The position numbers and the translations under genes are program-made. From NCBI GenBank assembly GCA_025350245.1, contig JANXYG010000064.1:1-36285 (forward strand): a stretch of 36,285 nucleotides of DNA, read 5' to 3'. The stretch comes from Betaproteobacteria bacterium (lineage in GTDB: Bacteria > Pseudomonadota > Gammaproteobacteria > Burkholderiales > Ga0077523). Shown here in pieces: positions 7,455 to 16,640 of this stretch; within the stretch, counting starts at the first letter, position 1, and each line of letters starts with the position of its first letter. The notes below the pieces were generated by a model. It did no database searches and had not been told where the DNA came from. It worked only from the letters and a program-made list of their open reading frames with translations.

Positions 7455-8855
7455 TTACTCGATGCCGAGGCGCTCCATGCGGTAGCGAATCGAACGGAAG
7501 GTGATGCCGAGGAGTTTCGCCGCGGCCGTGCGGTTGTAGCGGGTTTTCTCGAGGGCCTCGAGGATCGCGTCCTTCTCGACACGGTCGAGATAGTCCTGGA
7601 GCGGCCACTTGCCGTTGCTGCCGACAGGCGCAACCACCTCGCCGCCGCCGCTGCGTTCGGCCGCGCTTTCCACCACCTCCGATGGGGTGAGCTGCAGATC
7701 CTCTTCGGTGATGGTGTTGCCGCCGCACAGCGCCAGCGCGCGTTCGAGGATGTTTTCGAGCTCGCGCACGTTGCCCGGATAGTCGTATTGCTGCAAAGCC
7801 TTCATGGCAGCCGCTTCGATGTCCGGTTTGCCGCCGGGCAGGTTGCGGGCGAGCCGGTCGAGGATCAGCGCGGCAAAGGCCGCGACGTCGTCACGCCGGT
7901 CGCGCAACGACGGCATCCGCAGTTCGATCACGTTCAGGCGGTAGTACAGGTCGTGCCTGAACTTGCCGCCCTCGACGCACTCGCCCAGATTCTGGTGCGT
8001 CGCGCTGATGATGCGCACGTCGACCGGCTCCTCCTGGGTGGCGCCGACCTTGCGCACCTTCTTTTCCTGGATCACGCGCAGCAGCTTCACCTGCATCGGC
8101 AGCGGCAGGTCGGCGACCTCGTCGAGAAACAGGGTGCCGCCGTGCGCCGCCTGGAAGAAGCCGTCACGATCCGACTCGGCACCGGTGAACGCGCCCTTGC
8201 GGTAGCCGAAGAACTCGCTCTCCATCAGGTTCTCGGGGATGGCGCCGCAGTTAACCGGCACGAACGGCTTGTCGCGCCGCACGCTCTGCTGATGAATCAG
8301 GCGCGCCGCGAGCTCCTTGCCACTGCCGGATTCGCCGGTGACATGGATCGGCGCCTCGCTGCGGGCGACCTTCTCGATCATGTCGCGCACGTGCTGCATG
8401 GCCGCCGACGCGCCGATCAGCGTCTGATCACCGCCGGCCTTGGCCGGGGAACCCGCCTGCGGCAGCGACAGCGCGGACTTGACCAGGGTGCGCAACTGTT
8501 CCAGCGACACCGGCTTGGCGAGATAGTCGAAGGCGCCCGCCTTCAGCGCGGCCACCGCGTTCTCGGTGTTGCCGTGCGCCGTGATGACGGCAACCGGCAA
8601 GTCGCGCACGTTCTGGGTGATGTACTCGACCACCTGCAACCCCTCGCCATCGGGCAGGCGCATGTCGGTGAGGCAGAGATCGAAATCGCCCGCCTTCACC
8701 TTCTCGATCGCCTCGGCCACGGTGCTGGCGCGTTCGACCTCCAGACCCATTCGAAGCAGGGTCAATTCGATCAGCTCGAGGATGTCTTCCTCATCGTCGA
8801 CGATCAGTACGTTGCGGGTGACGATACTGCCTGGGCGTTGGTCTCTGCGCTTCAA
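7455..8855 (-). CDS. pilR: Sigma54-dependent response regulator PilR
   Basis: A 466-residue NtrC-type activator. Receiver domain at about 14-130 with phosphoacceptor D64 (LCLTDMRLPDG). AAA+ sigma54-interaction domain with Walker A GESGSGKE, the GAFTGA loop and Walker B-like GGTLFLDEVADLP. C-terminal Fis-type helix-turn-helix NRTAAAKLLGITFRSIRYRM. Together with PilS it usually activates type IV pilin transcription, but no pil structural genes are in the window. The start is a TTG at 8855, with GGGAG 8 bases upstream and no ATG nearby that keeps the receiver domain intact. It follows pilS by 82 bases. Confidence 0.94.
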   Translation of the reverse strand: MKRRDQRPGSIVTRNVLIVDDEEDILELIELTLLRMGLEVERASTVAEAIEKVKAGDFDLCLTDMRLPDGEGLQVVEYITQNVRDLPVAVITAHGNTENAVAALKAGAFDYLAKPVSLEQLRTLVKSALSLPQAGSPAKAGGDQTLIGASAAMQHVRDMIEKVARSEAPIHVTGESGSGKELAARLIHQQSVRRDKPFVPVNCGAIPENLMESEFFGYRKGAFTGAESDRDGFFQAAHGGTLFLDEVADLPLPMQVKLLRVIQEKKVRKVGATQEEPVDVRIISATHQNLGECVEGGKFRHDLYYRLNVIELRMPSLRDRRDDVAAFAALILDRLARNLPGGKPDIEAAAMKALQQYDYPGNVRELENILERALALCGGNTITEEDLQLTPSEVVESAAERSGGGEVVAPVGSNGKWPLQDYLDRVEKDAILEALEKTRYNRTAAAKLLGITFRSIRYRMERLGIE

Positions 8856-8937
8856 TCGGGTCTCCCGAATTCATCTGGTTGGTGGTGCGTTCGCCGGTAT
8901 TTCCGCGCGGCGACCCCGCGGATGGAACGCCGCGGGC

Positions 8938-10554
8938 TCATGCGGTCTTGATCACCATCATGAATTGCGCGCCGGGCGCGCGGTCGATATAGCCAAGGGT
9001 GGCACCGTTTGCCTCCGCCACCTCGCGGGCGATGTACAGGCCCAGGCCGGTGCCGGCCGCGGCCGTGGTGAAGAAAGGCTCGAACAGATGCGCGCGCAAC
9101 GCCTCGGCGATGCCGGGGCCGTCGTCGATGATGTTGAGATCGATTGTACCGATGGCGCTGCCGGCCGACACGGTGACACGCACGCTGCCGGGCTTGCGCT
9201 GGCAGTAACGCAGCGCGTTGCGACAAAGGTTCCACAGAATCTGGTTCATGTGGCTGCGATCGAACGACACGGTGGCTTCCGCCGCCATCTCCACCGACAC
9301 GATATCGGTGGGCACCTTCTCGATCTGGCAGAACTGCATGGCGAAATTGCGCAGGAATGCGCCGACCGAGAACACCTCGCGCACCGCGCGGTCGCGCCGG
9401 TTGAGCTTGAGCACATCCTGCACCATCCGGTCCAGGCGCTGAGCATTGTCGTGGATGATCTCGAGCATGCGGCCGTGCCGTTCGCGCAGATCCGGCTCTT
9501 CCTGCAGCAGTTCGGCGGCGTGGTTGATGGCCGACAGCGGGTTGCGGATCTCGTGCGCGATGTTCGCGGTGAGCCGGCCAAGCGACGCGAGCTTGAGCTG
9601 TTGCGCCTGGGCCTGCACCCGGGTCAGGTCTTCGATGAAGATCACGACGCCGCGATTGTCGCCACGGCCTACCGGCACGAACCGCGCCGCGGTCAGCTTC
9701 TGCGACAGAATGGTGCGCATCGGGTCGAAACCGGCATCTGCGGTCTCCTGCCAGCGCAGCAGTCGCTGCGCGATCGGCGCGTTGTAATCGCGCAGGGTCA
9801 CGTCCTGACGTTTCGGCAACGGCCCCAACATTTCCTCGGCACGAGCATTGATCTGGCGCACGACGCCGTGCCCGTCCACGACGATCACGCCGTCCTGCAT
9901 GTCCTGCATCACCAGTTGACTCACCTGCGCCATGCTGGCCAGATCGACCTCGCGCTGCGCCGCGAGCTGTTCGCTGGCGACCGCACGCTTGGCCAGCGCA
10001 TGGGCGAGCCAGGCGGTGGCGAAGTAGCCGATCGACAGCAGTCCGGTCTGCAGGTATTGCCCGTAGCTGCCAGCGAAGAACAGCACTTCGTAGGTGTGCT
10101 CGAGCAGCACCGCGACCGATGCCAGCGACGCATAGAACAGGGTGAGCCGCCCGCGGCTGATGATGCCGGCCGCCGCCAAGTTGGCGAGCAGGAGCAGCCC
10201 GAGGCCGCTCGAAATGCCGCCGCTCGCGTGCAGTAGCAGCACCAGAAAGAAGATGTCGCTGCAGACCTGGACCGCAATCTGGATCTGGAAGTTGGGACGA
10301 TGGGCGGCGATGCTGAGGAAACTCACCGCGGCGAACAGCAGGTAGCAGACGCCGACGGTCAGGAACAGCGGCTTGTTGCCGGACGCGAACAGGATGTTCT
10401 CGTCGAGCATGGCGGTGGTGAGAAGCAGCAGCGCCGCTACGGCAATCCGGTAGCTATTGAAATAGAACAGCGATCGCCAGTAGGCGGCGGGATAGTCGAC
10501 GTCGTCGACCAGCGGATGCGATGTGATCCTGGCGATGGAATCGCGGTCAGGCAT
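8938..10554 (-). CDS. pilS: Sensor histidine kinase PilS
   Basis: A 538-residue membrane kinase. The N-terminal ~200 residues contain six hydrophobic segments starting at RIAVAALLLLTTAML, as in PilS. A PAS domain follows (VSQLVMQDMQDGVIVVDGHG onward). The HisKA H-box is HEIRNPLSAINHA, and the ATPase domain shows NLCRNALRY (N box), DDGPGI (G1), FEPFFTT (F box) and GTGLGLYIA (G2). It should phosphorylate the adjacent PilR. In Pseudomonas, PilS senses pilin levels in the inner membrane. The ATG at 10554 is supported by family length. A small membrane-protein gene lies 32 bases upstream on the same strand. Confidence 0.94.
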   Translation of the reverse strand: MPDRDSIARITSHPLVDDVDYPAAYWRSLFYFNSYRIAVAALLLLTTAMLDENILFASGNKPLFLTVGVCYLLFAAVSFLSIAAHRPNFQIQIAVQVCSDIFFLVLLLHASGGISSGLGLLLLANLAAAGIISRGRLTLFYASLASVAVLLEHTYEVLFFAGSYGQYLQTGLLSIGYFATAWLAHALAKRAVASEQLAAQREVDLASMAQVSQLVMQDMQDGVIVVDGHGVVRQINARAEEMLGPLPKRQDVTLRDYNAPIAQRLLRWQETADAGFDPMRTILSQKLTAARFVPVGRGDNRGVVIFIEDLTRVQAQAQQLKLASLGRLTANIAHEIRNPLSAINHAAELLQEEPDLRERHGRMLEIIHDNAQRLDRMVQDVLKLNRRDRAVREVFSVGAFLRNFAMQFCQIEKVPTDIVSVEMAAEATVSFDRSHMNQILWNLCRNALRYCQRKPGSVRVTVSAGSAIGTIDLNIIDDGPGIAEALRAHLFEPFFTTAAAGTGLGLYIAREVAEANGATLGYIDRAPGAQFMMVIKTA

Positions 10555-10586
10555 GGCCTGCCGGCCGGGCTGCCCGCGTGCGGGTG

Positions 10587-10829
10587 TTACTGGCGCGGGC
10601 CGAGCTTGCGATGGTCATCGGTACAGAAGTATCGCCCCTGCGACAGAAACCCCTCGCTGCGGGGAAGATGCACGCCGCAACGATCGCAGCAGACCATGTC
10701 TTCGGCGGCCGCGCGTGGCTGATCGGGCGTGGGCGTCTGATCCTGCTGCCGGGAGATGGCGCGCTGGTAGTTGCGCAGCAACGCATAGACGACCCCGGCA
10801 ACGGCGACCAGCAAGAGCAGTTTGGCCAA
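10587..10829 (-). CDS. PP0621-family small membrane protein with Cys-rich tail
   Basis: An 80-residue protein with one N-terminal transmembrane segment (LAKLLLLVAVAGVVYALLR), a polar linker, and a C-terminal cysteine cluster: VCCDRCG, then RYFCTDDHRK, giving C-C-x2-C...C-x3-H as in a small zinc ribbon. The TTG at 10829 is chosen because GAGG lies 7-8 bases upstream and the hydrophobic segment then begins at residue 2, as in relatives; the longer frame from 10874 adds an unlikely extension. It is the gene before pilS, an association I recall from betaproteobacteria, but its function is unknown. Confidence 0.75.
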   Translation of the reverse strand: MAKLLLLVAVAGVVYALLRNYQRAISRQQDQTPTPDQPRAAAEDMVCCDRCGVHLPRSEGFLSQGRYFCTDDHRKLGPRQ

Positions 10830-11086
10830 GTGCGAACCTCGCTTCAGGGCGCCGCGACCGGGCTCGGGCGCCACCTGTGTCCGCCTTGTATCACAGCGCC
10901 ACTCCGCTCACAAACGCCGAACAGACGGGTTTTTGTCCCGCAGATCGGTGGAACCGCAAAGCGCGGCGCCGGCGCCGTTGGCGCGAAGGCGCGCGAACAG
11001 GCACTGGCACTGGTGCTGGTGCTGGCGGGAAAAACACGAATGCCGATCTGGAAAACCGGCTTGCGGCCAACATCGCCGGGCGATGC
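10830..11086. other. Intergenic region downstream of tRNA-Pro
   Basis: No gene is supported. On the minus strand a weak hairpin (CCGGC ... GCCGG followed by TTTT, about 11052-11079) just past the tRNA 3' end may act as its terminator. The remainder, including a short run of GGTGCTG-like triplets around 11007-11030, shows nothing identifiable. Confidence 0.4.
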
Positions 11087-11163
<77 letters not shown>

Positions 11164-11166
11164 AAC

Positions 11167-11184
11167 GCTGCTGCTGCTGCTGCT
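11167..11184. repeat. (GCT)6 trinucleotide tract upstream of tRNA-Pro
   Basis: Six perfect GCT units lie 4 bases from the 5' end of the tRNA-Pro gene, in its promoter-proximal or leader region. No coding frame is supported across it. Confidence 0.85.
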
Positions 11185-11278
11185 CTTGCATGTGTCGCCA
11201 CCAGAGGCCCGAAAAGCGCCAGGCACGACCAGGATCGACGGGCCGACCGGGTTGCATGACTGCTACCCATCGACTTCT

Positions 11279-12247
11279 TCAGGAGGTTCGATCCACCGCG
11301 AGAGCCGCCAAGGATATCAGACTGTCGCGGTAGCGCGAATGCTCGATATCGAGCAGCGCGTCGCGCGCGGCATCGGCTTCGCGGCGGGCCGCCGTGCGGG
11401 CGTATTCGAGGGCGCCGGTCCGTTGGATGGCCTCCAGAACCGGACCGAATCCGTCGATGTCGCCTTCTTCGATGGCGCGCCGGATCAGCGCAGACTCGAC
11501 CGCGGTGCCCGTGGCCATTGCGCGAATCAGGGGCAGGGTCGGCTTACCCTCGGCCAGATCGTCGCCCAGATTCTTGCCGGTGGCGTCCAGCCCGCCCGAA
11601 TAGTCGAGCACGTCGTCGATCAACTGGAAGGCCGTACCCAGATGCATGCCGTAGCGCGCCAGGGCAGATTCGACCCGGGGTTCGGCGCCAGCGACCACGC
11701 CACCCAGGCGCGCCGCGGCCTCGAACAACTTCGCCGTCTTGTAGCGGATGACGTGCAGGTACGCGTCTTCGGTGATGCCGGCATCGTGCACATTCATCAA
11801 CTGCAACACCTCGCCTTCGGCGATGGTGTTGGTGGCGTCGGACAGCACCTCCATCACCCGCATTTCGCGCAGCGCCACCATCATCTGGAACGCGCGGGAG
11901 TACAGAAAATCACCGACCAGGACCGCTGCGGCATTGCCGAACGCGGCGTTGGCCGTGGCACGCCCGCGCCGCAGGGCCGATTCGTCGACGACGTCATCGT
12001 GCAGCAAAGTGGCGGTGTGAATGAACTCGACGATGGCGGCCAGTTCGTGCACCCGCGGACCGTGATGGTTGCAGGCGCCCGCCGACAGCAGCACGAGAAT
12101 GGGCCGCAGGCGCTTGCCACCGGCACCGATGATGTATTCGCTGATCTGCCGCACCAGCAACACGTCGGAGTGCAGGCGGGCGCGAATCACGTCGTCGACG
12201 GCACGCATGTCATCTGCGACCAGCCCGCGGATGTCATCCATGGTCAC
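11279..12247 (-). CDS. ispB: Octaprenyl (long-chain polyprenyl) diphosphate synthase
   Basis: A 322-residue trans-prenyltransferase that extends farnesyl diphosphate with isopentenyl diphosphate to make the ubiquinone side chain. The first Asp-rich motif is [15 protein letters not shown], the second is [12 protein letters not shown], and GGKRLRP is the N-terminal substrate-binding segment. The start is either GTG at 12247 (GAAAG 7 bases upstream) or ATG at 12241; the GTG has the better ribosome-site spacing. It diverges from rplU and has its own sigma70-like promoter (12278-12307). Chain length (C40) is inferred from gene context, since ispB next to rplU-rpmA is a classic arrangement. Confidence 0.95.
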   Translation of the reverse strand: MTMDDIRGLVADDMRAVDDVIRARLHSDVLLVRQISEYIIGAGGKRLRPILVLLSAGACNHHGPRVHELAAIVEFIHTATLLHDDVVDESALRRGRATANAAFGNAAAVLVGDFLYSRAFQMMVALREMRVMEVLSDATNTIAEGEVLQLMNVHDAGITEDAYLHVIRYKTAKLFEAAARLGGVVAGAEPRVESALARYGMHLGTAFQLIDDVLDYSGGLDATGKNLGDDLAEGKPTLPLIRAMATGTAVESALIRRAIEEGDIDGFGPVLEAIQRTGALEYARTAARREADAARDALLDIEHSRYRDSLISLAALAVDRTS

Positions 12248-12277
12248 GACCGTCTTTCAAGCAGCCTGAAAGAAGCG

Positions 12278-12307
12278 ATGGTAGAAATCGGACCGAACTG
12301 CTGTCAA
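12278..12307 (-). promoter_or_regulatory. Candidate sigma70 promoter of ispB
   Basis: On the minus strand a perfect -35 TTGACA (12302-12307) is separated by 18 bases from a -10-like TACCAT (12278-12283). Transcription would begin about 25 bases before the ispB start codon. Inferred by eye from consensus. Confidence 0.55.
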
Positions 12308-12395
12308 GGAGGAGTGGAGTCGGCGGATGCGGGGTACGGAACGGTGACGGCCGCCGCCAAACCACGCGGCCGCCCGGTGGACGGGCGACAATGCA

Positions 12396-12424
12396 TTGAC
12401 TGGGAGGCTGGATTTTCGTACATT
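12396..12424 (+). promoter_or_regulatory. Candidate sigma70 promoter of rplU-rpmA(-obgE-proB)
   Basis: TTGACT (12396-12401), a 17-base spacer and TACATT (12419-12424) fit a sigma70 promoter. They lie about 37 bases before the rplU start codon and diverge from the ispB promoter. Confidence 0.6.
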
Positions 12425-12460
12425 CCAGGGCTTTTCTGTGTCGAACGAGTGGAGCCAGAC

Positions 12461-12775
12461 ATGTATGCGGTAATCAAGACCGGGGGCAAACAGTATCGCG
12501 TGAGTATCGGTGACAAGGTCAGGGTAGAGACGCTCGACGTCGAAATCGGTTCCGAGATCGTTCTCGACCAGGTTCTCATGGTTGCTGACGGCGAAACCAC
12601 TTCGGTCGGCAGGCCGCTGCTTCCCGGGGCTTCGGTACGGGCCACCGTGCTCGGCCACGGCCGTGGCGAGAAGGTCAGGATTTTCAAGCATCGGCGGCGC
12701 AAGCACTACATGAAGCGCGGCGGCCACCGGCAGAATTACACCGAGGTCGAGATCGGCGGCATCTCGGCCAGCTAA
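12461..12775 (+). CDS. rplU: 50S ribosomal protein L21
   Basis: A 104-residue ribosomal protein starting [14 protein letters not shown], the near-universal bacterial L21 N-terminus, with the basic RNA-binding stretch [17 protein letters not shown]. It binds 23S rRNA in the large subunit. GGAG precedes the ATG by 7 bases. It is the first gene of rplU-rpmA, 12 bases before rpmA. Confidence 0.99.
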   Translation: MYAVIKTGGKQYRVSIGDKVRVETLDVEIGSEIVLDQVLMVADGETTSVGRPLLPGASVRATVLGHGRGEKVRIFKHRRRKHYMKRGGHRQNYTEVEIGGISAS

Positions 12776-12787
12776 GGAGCGGTAACC

Positions 12788-13045
12788 ATGGCACACAAAA
12801 AAGCAGGCGGCAGTTCCCGCAACGGTCGTGACTCCGAGTCGAAGCGACTGGGCGTCAAGCGCTACGGCGGCCAGGAAGTGCTCGCCGGCAACATCCTGGT
12901 GCGGCAGCGCGGCACGCAGGTTCATCCGGGTGTGAATGTCGGTCTCGGCAAGGACCACACCCTGTTCGCGAAGATCAACGGCGTCGTTTTGTTTGCGATC
13001 AAGGGCGAGAAGAAGCGCAAGACGGTAAGCGTCCTGCCCGCCTAA
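12788..13045 (+). CDS. rpmA: 50S ribosomal protein L27
   Basis: An 85-residue protein starting [16 protein letters not shown], the conserved L27 N-terminus whose tail reaches towards the peptidyl-transferase centre. No N-terminal pre-sequence of the type removed by a protease in Firmicutes is present. AAGGAG precedes the ATG. A strong hairpin follows at 13071-13099, before obgE. Confidence 0.99.
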   Translation: MAHKKAGGSSRNGRDSESKRLGVKRYGGQEVLAGNILVRQRGTQVHPGVNVGLGKDHTLFAKINGVVLFAIKGEKKRKTVSVLPA

Positions 13046-13070
13046 GCTGGAAATTCTTCGGTTGGTACCG

Positions 13071-13099
13071 AAAAGCCCTATCTGACCGATAGGGCTTTT
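13071..13099 (+). terminator. Intrinsic terminator after rpmA
   Basis: A perfect 12-bp inverted repeat (AAAAGCCCTATC / GATAGGGCTTTT) with a 5-base TGACC loop, ending in a T-run followed by CTGCTTT. It lies 26 bases after the rpmA stop and 20 bases before obgE. It probably terminates most L21/L27 transcripts and lets a fraction read through into obgE, since no clear separate obgE promoter fits in the gap. Confidence 0.88.
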
Positions 13100-13118
13100 C
13101 TGCTTTGGAGCCGCACCC

Positions 13119-14195
13119 ATGAAATTCGTCGACGAATCCACCATCGAAGTCCACGCCGGCAAGGGCGGCGACGGCATCGCCTCGTTCCGGCGCGAGAAGT
13201 TCATGCCGTTCGGCGGCCCCGATGGTGGCGATGGCGGGCGTGGCGGGAGCATCTGGGGGATCGCCGACCGGAACATCAACACCCTCATCGACTTCCGCTA
13301 TGCGCGCATCCACCGGGCCCGCAACGGTGAGAAGGGGCGCGGCTCCGACTGCTACGGCGCGGCTGCCGACGACATCACGTTACGCATGCCGGTGGGCACG
13401 GTGGTCACCGATTTCGAAACCGGCACCCTCATCGCCGACCTTGCGAACCACGGCGAACGCGCGCTGCTGGCCAAGGGCGGCGACGGTGGTATCGGCAACC
13501 TGCATTTCAAGTCGAGCACCAACCGGACGCCACGGCAGTTCACCCAGGGTCAGCCCGGCGACAGCCGCCGCCTTCGCCTCGAACTCAAGGTGCTCGCCGA
13601 CATCGGCTTGCTCGGATTTCCCAATGCCGGCAAATCCACCTTCATCCGTTCGGTATCGGCCGCCCGCCCCAAGGTTGCCGACTACCCGTTCACCACGCTG
13701 CACCCGAACCTGGGCGTGGTCCGCGTCGATGAAAGCCGCAGTTTCGTGATCGCCGATATCCCGGGCCTGATCGAGGGTGCCGCCGAAGGCGCAGGTCTCG
13801 GCCATCAGTTCCTGCGTCATCTTGCGCGCACGCGCCTGCTGCTGCACATCGTCGACATCGCGCCGCTCGATGACGCCACCGATCCCGTGCACGAGGCCCA
13901 CGCCATCGTCGAGGAGCTGCGCAAGTACGATCAGGATCTGTACCTGAAACCTCGCTGGCTGGTGTTGAACAAGGTCGACCTCCTGCCGGCGGACGAGCGC
14001 GACGCCCGTATCGCGGCGTTCGTCGAGGCCTTTCGCGACCCGGCCGGCGAACCCGTGCCTTACTTCGCGATTTCCGCCATCCAGGGATCGGGTTGCCGCG
14101 AACTGAGTTTCGCCGTCATGGAATATCTCGACCGCGTGCGCCTCGCGGAGCGTGCCGCGGACACCAGCGACACCTATGAACCGGCCAGCGGCTGA
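13119..14195 (+). CDS. obgE: Obg/CgtA GTPase
   Basis: A 358-residue essential GTPase involved in 50S ribosome assembly and stress control. The N-terminal glycine-rich Obg fold spans about 1-158 ([23 protein letters not shown]). The G domain has G1 GFPNAGKS, a switch segment [12 protein letters not shown]3 DIPGLIEGA and G4 NKVDLL. The C-terminus ends shortly after the G domain without a long extension, as in other proteobacterial forms. The start has GGAG 8 bases upstream. It overlaps proB by 20 bases. Confidence 0.98.
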   Translation: MKFVDESTIEVHAGKGGDGIASFRREKFMPFGGPDGGDGGRGGSIWGIADRNINTLIDFRYARIHRARNGEKGRGSDCYGAAADDITLRMPVGTVVTDFETGTLIADLANHGERALLAKGGDGGIGNLHFKSSTNRTPRQFTQGQPGDSRRLRLELKVLADIGLLGFPNAGKSTFIRSVSAARPKVADYPFTTLHPNLGVVRVDESRSFVIADIPGLIEGAAEGAGLGHQFLRHLARTRLLLHIVDIAPLDDATDPVHEAHAIVEELRKYDQDLYLKPRWLVLNKVDLLPADERDARIAAFVEAFRDPAGEPVPYFAISAIQGSGCRELSFAVMEYLDRVRLAERAADTSDTYEPASG

Positions 14196-15309
14196 GTCTG
14201 TCGTCCTCGGGGCCCGCCGACTGGTGGTGAAAGTCGGCTCGAGCCTGGTCACCAATGGTGGCCAGGGGCTGGACCTGACGGCACTTGCGCGCTGGGCAAC
14301 CGAAATCAGCGCCCTGGTGCGCGACGGCCGGCAGGTGATCCTGGTGTCGAGCGGCGCGGTGGCCGAAGGCATGCAGCGGCTCGGCTGGAAGCGCCGACCC
14401 AAGGCATTGCACGAGCTGCAGGCGGCTGCCGCGGTCGGCCAGATGGGCTTGGTACAAGCCTACGAGACGTGCTTCCGTCGCCACGGCCTGGGCACGGCGC
14501 AGGTGCTGCTCACCCACGAAGACTTGGCCGATCGCAAGCGTTACCTCAATGCGCGGTCGACGCTGCGCACGCTGCTCGAACTCGGGGTCATCCCGATCAT
14601 CAACGAAAACGACACCGTCGCCACCGACGAGATCCGCTTCGGCGACAACGACACGCTCGGATCGCTCGTGACCAACCTGGTCGAGGCCGATGTGCTGGTC
14701 ATCCTCACCGACCAGCCGGGCCTCTACAGCGCCGACCCCCGCACCGATCCGTCGGCCACGCTGATCGCCGACGCGCGCGCCGGCGATCCCGCGCTCGAAG
14801 CGATGGCGGGTGGCGCCGGCAGCCACATCGGTTCCGGCGGCATGCTCACCAAGGTGCTTGCCGCCCGGCGCGCGAGCCGCAGCGGCGCCCACACGGTGAT
14901 TGCCTCGGGGCGCGAACCCGGCGTGCTGACCCGCCTCGCGCGCGGAGAGCGCGTCGGCAGCCAATTGGTAGCCCAGACCATGACGCTGGCGGCGCGCAAA
15001 CAATGGATCGCCGACCATCTGCAGGTCAGGGGCCGGCTGACGCTCGACGCCGGCGCCGCGAAAGCCGTAGTGGCCGATGGCAAGAGCCTGCTGCCGATCG
15101 GGGTTTACGAAATCGCGGGCGAATTCGAGCGCGGCGAAGTGGTGTCATGCGCCGACCCGGCCGGCCGGGAAATCGCCCGCGGACTCATCAACTACAACGC
15201 CACCGAGGCGCGCCGCATCCTGCGCACGGCAACCAGCGATATCGAGTCACGGCTGGGCTACATCGACGAAGCCGAACTCATCCACCGCGACAATCTGGTG
15301 CTGCTTTAA
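14176..15309 (+). CDS. proB: Glutamate 5-kinase
   Basis: A 377-residue enzyme catalysing the first step of proline synthesis, ATP-dependent phosphorylation of glutamate. The amino-acid-kinase domain shows [47 protein letters not shown] and the [10 protein letters not shown] loop. A C-terminal PUA domain follows from about residue 275 ([14 protein letters not shown]...). The ATG at 14176 gives the family length; the upstream in-frame GTG at 14152 would add eight residues. The gene overlaps the obgE 3' end, so translation is probably coupled. Its stop overlaps by 3 bases the stop of the convergent CNP1-like gene. Confidence 0.97.
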   Translation: MNRPAAESVVLGARRLVVKVGSSLVTNGGQGLDLTALARWATEISALVRDGRQVILVSSGAVAEGMQRLGWKRRPKALHELQAAAAVGQMGLVQAYETCFRRHGLGTAQVLLTHEDLADRKRYLNARSTLRTLLELGVIPIINENDTVATDEIRFGDNDTLGSLVTNLVEADVLVILTDQPGLYSADPRTDPSATLIADARAGDPALEAMAGGAGSHIGSGGMLTKVLAARRASRSGAHTVIASGREPGVLTRLARGERVGSQLVAQTMTLAARKQWIADHLQVRGRLTLDAGAAKAVVADGKSLLPIGVYEIAGEFERGEVVSCADPAGREIARGLINYNATEARRILRTATSDIESRLGYIDEAELIHRDNLVLL

Positions 15310-15905
15310 TTGTACGTGCGGGTGTTGCGGGCCGGCACGGAGTTCTTGATGCGTCGAACGATCGCGGCAGCATCGCGCGACGGCAGTCCGGTAGCTTCGC
15401 AAAGATAATCCTTGGCGAGCGTGAACCGGATCGCGTTCCAGGCTTTCTGCTCGGCGACGCGCCATTCCGGGTCGCGCACCGCCGACCACGTGTTGTCCTC
15501 GCGCCCGATCGCATACATCTTCCACTCCGCCGGATCGCAGCGGATGCCCTCGAAACTCACATTGCGAACGCCGCGGGCAGAGGTGAGAACGAGTACGTAG
15601 CGCACGACACCGTCGGTACCAACAGCCAATGATCGCCGGTCGATGGCCGCCTTCAGATCGGTGCTGTTGCGCAGGTCGAACGGCAGCAGATCGGCTGTCG
15701 CCGGCGCCGATGGCAGCGTTACGTTGATCTCGCGGGCGCGCTCCTTCGACCCGAAGATGGAACCGTTCGACATGTTTTCGCCGGAAGTATCGACCTGCCC
15801 CCGACTGCGGGGCGGATCGACCGGCTTGACGTCGACGCCGGCACAACCGGACAGCCAGGCAACACCCAGGCAGATCGCCATCGCCACCGCGTGACCGCGA
15901 CGCAT
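15306..15905 (-). CDS. CNP1-like family lipoprotein
   Basis: A 199-residue predicted lipoprotein. The N-terminus [20 protein letters not shown] ends at a lipobox (LSGC) placing the lipidated cysteine at about residue 21. The mature part contains the CNP1-like pattern: [11 protein letters not shown], then [34 protein letters not shown] and [20 protein letters not shown]. The family is named after a Neisseria cryptic protein and has no settled function. The start at 15905 is chosen because it begins the signal peptide; the frame runs upstream into a repeat. It is convergent with proB. Confidence 0.82.
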   Translation of the reverse strand: MRRGHAVAMAICLGVAWLSGCAGVDVKPVDPPRSRGQVDTSGENMSNGSIFGSKERAREINVTLPSAPATADLLPFDLRNSTDLKAAIDRRSLAVGTDGVVRYVLVLTSARGVRNVSFEGIRCDPAEWKMYAIGREDNTWSAVRDPEWRVAEQKAWNAIRFTLAKDYLCEATGLPSRDAAAIVRRIKNSVPARNTRTYN

Positions 15906-15938
15906 GCGGTCAGTACGCGCCGGGCCGCTCCCAAGCGC

Positions 15939-15988
15939 ACTGGCCCCCTCCGAGGGGGAAGACGAAGCGCAGCGCAGCCTGGGGGTGG
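15939..15988 (-). repeat. Single copy of the dispersed GC-rich hairpin repeat
   Basis: The reverse complement of about 15948-15981 matches 83-113 (CCCCAGGCTGCGCTGCGCTT then CG-CTTCCCCCT) with one or two differences, and has its own CCCCCTC/GAGGGGG hairpin. It sits between the DUF3501 and CNP1-like genes, in the 3' flank of the former. Confidence 0.75.
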
Positions 15989-15996
15989 GAGTCACC

Positions 15997-16611
15997 TCAG
16001 AACGCCAGATCGCCAAGCAGCGACTCCCGAACATCGGCGGCAATCGGATCGTTCGCCACCACAACGTGAGCATGGTCAACGCCGATGCCCAGCGTCGCAC
16101 CGTCACGCAATGCCTGCTTCATGGCGCCGGTCAGCTCGAAGCGCAGGAAATGCACCGACGAGGTTTTCACGTCGTTCTCGCGCTCGATGTCTTCGTCGGC
16201 GATCGCGAACACGCGATCATGGCCGGCGATGCGCACCCAGACCCGGTCTTCAACGCCCTTGAGTTGCGCCAGCTCGCGCCGCCGTTCGTCGGGGTCGGCA
16301 TATTCGATCAGCATCGTCGCCTTCCAGTTGCTGCCACCGGGAACCAGCGGATTGTAGGCGTCCAGCTCGTCCTGGATACCGGATTCTTCGAAAATGCGCT
16401 CGACCCGGAGCATTTCCTGGATCTGGTAGCGCAGCGTGAGTTCGTCCTCGAAGATCAGCGTGATGCTGTCGCCCAGGGCGACCTTGCGCGCCTGCTTGTG
16501 CGCCATCACCCGCGCCCGGAACTCATTGCGGGCGCGGGCGTAAGCCTCGAGAGTCATCAGACTGTCGCGGGTGATGGCCGGCGCATGCGCCGTTGCGGTA
16601 TTGCCGGTCAT
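15997..16611 (-). CDS. DUF3501 family protein
   Basis: A 204-residue soluble protein of the DUF3501 type: [20 protein letters not shown] near the start, [19 protein letters not shown], the E[14 protein letters not shown] segment, [16 protein letters not shown] and a C-terminal VHFLRFEL. No cofactor motif or catalytic site is evident. The ATG at 16611 has GAGGA 5 bases upstream; a TTG at 16644 in the same frame overlaps the upstream stop and is less likely. It is the last gene of a minus-strand run: rubrerythrin, Fe-S protein, DUF3501. The family regularly accompanies these partners, suggesting a shared oxidative-stress or redox role (inference). Confidence 0.85.
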   Translation of the reverse strand: MTGNTATAHAPAITRDSLMTLEAYARARNEFRARVMAHKQARKVALGDSITLIFEDELTLRYQIQEMLRVERIFEESGIQDELDAYNPLVPGGSNWKATMLIEYADPDERRRELAQLKGVEDRVWVRIAGHDRVFAIADEDIERENDVKTSSVHFLRFELTGAMKQALRDGATLGIGVDHAHVVVANDPIAADVRESLLGDLAF

Positions 16612-16640
16612 GGTGTCCTCGTGCGGTGGCTGCTGGCGAC

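Noticed and set aside
6886-7728. Longer ampD start at 7728
   Set aside because: The extra 94 residues overlap pilR and are Arg/His/Gly-rich shadow sequence; the ATG at 7446 matches the family.
12257-13288. Minus-strand 343-codon frame opposite rplU-rpmA
   Set aside because: Shadow of ribosomal protein genes; no family features.
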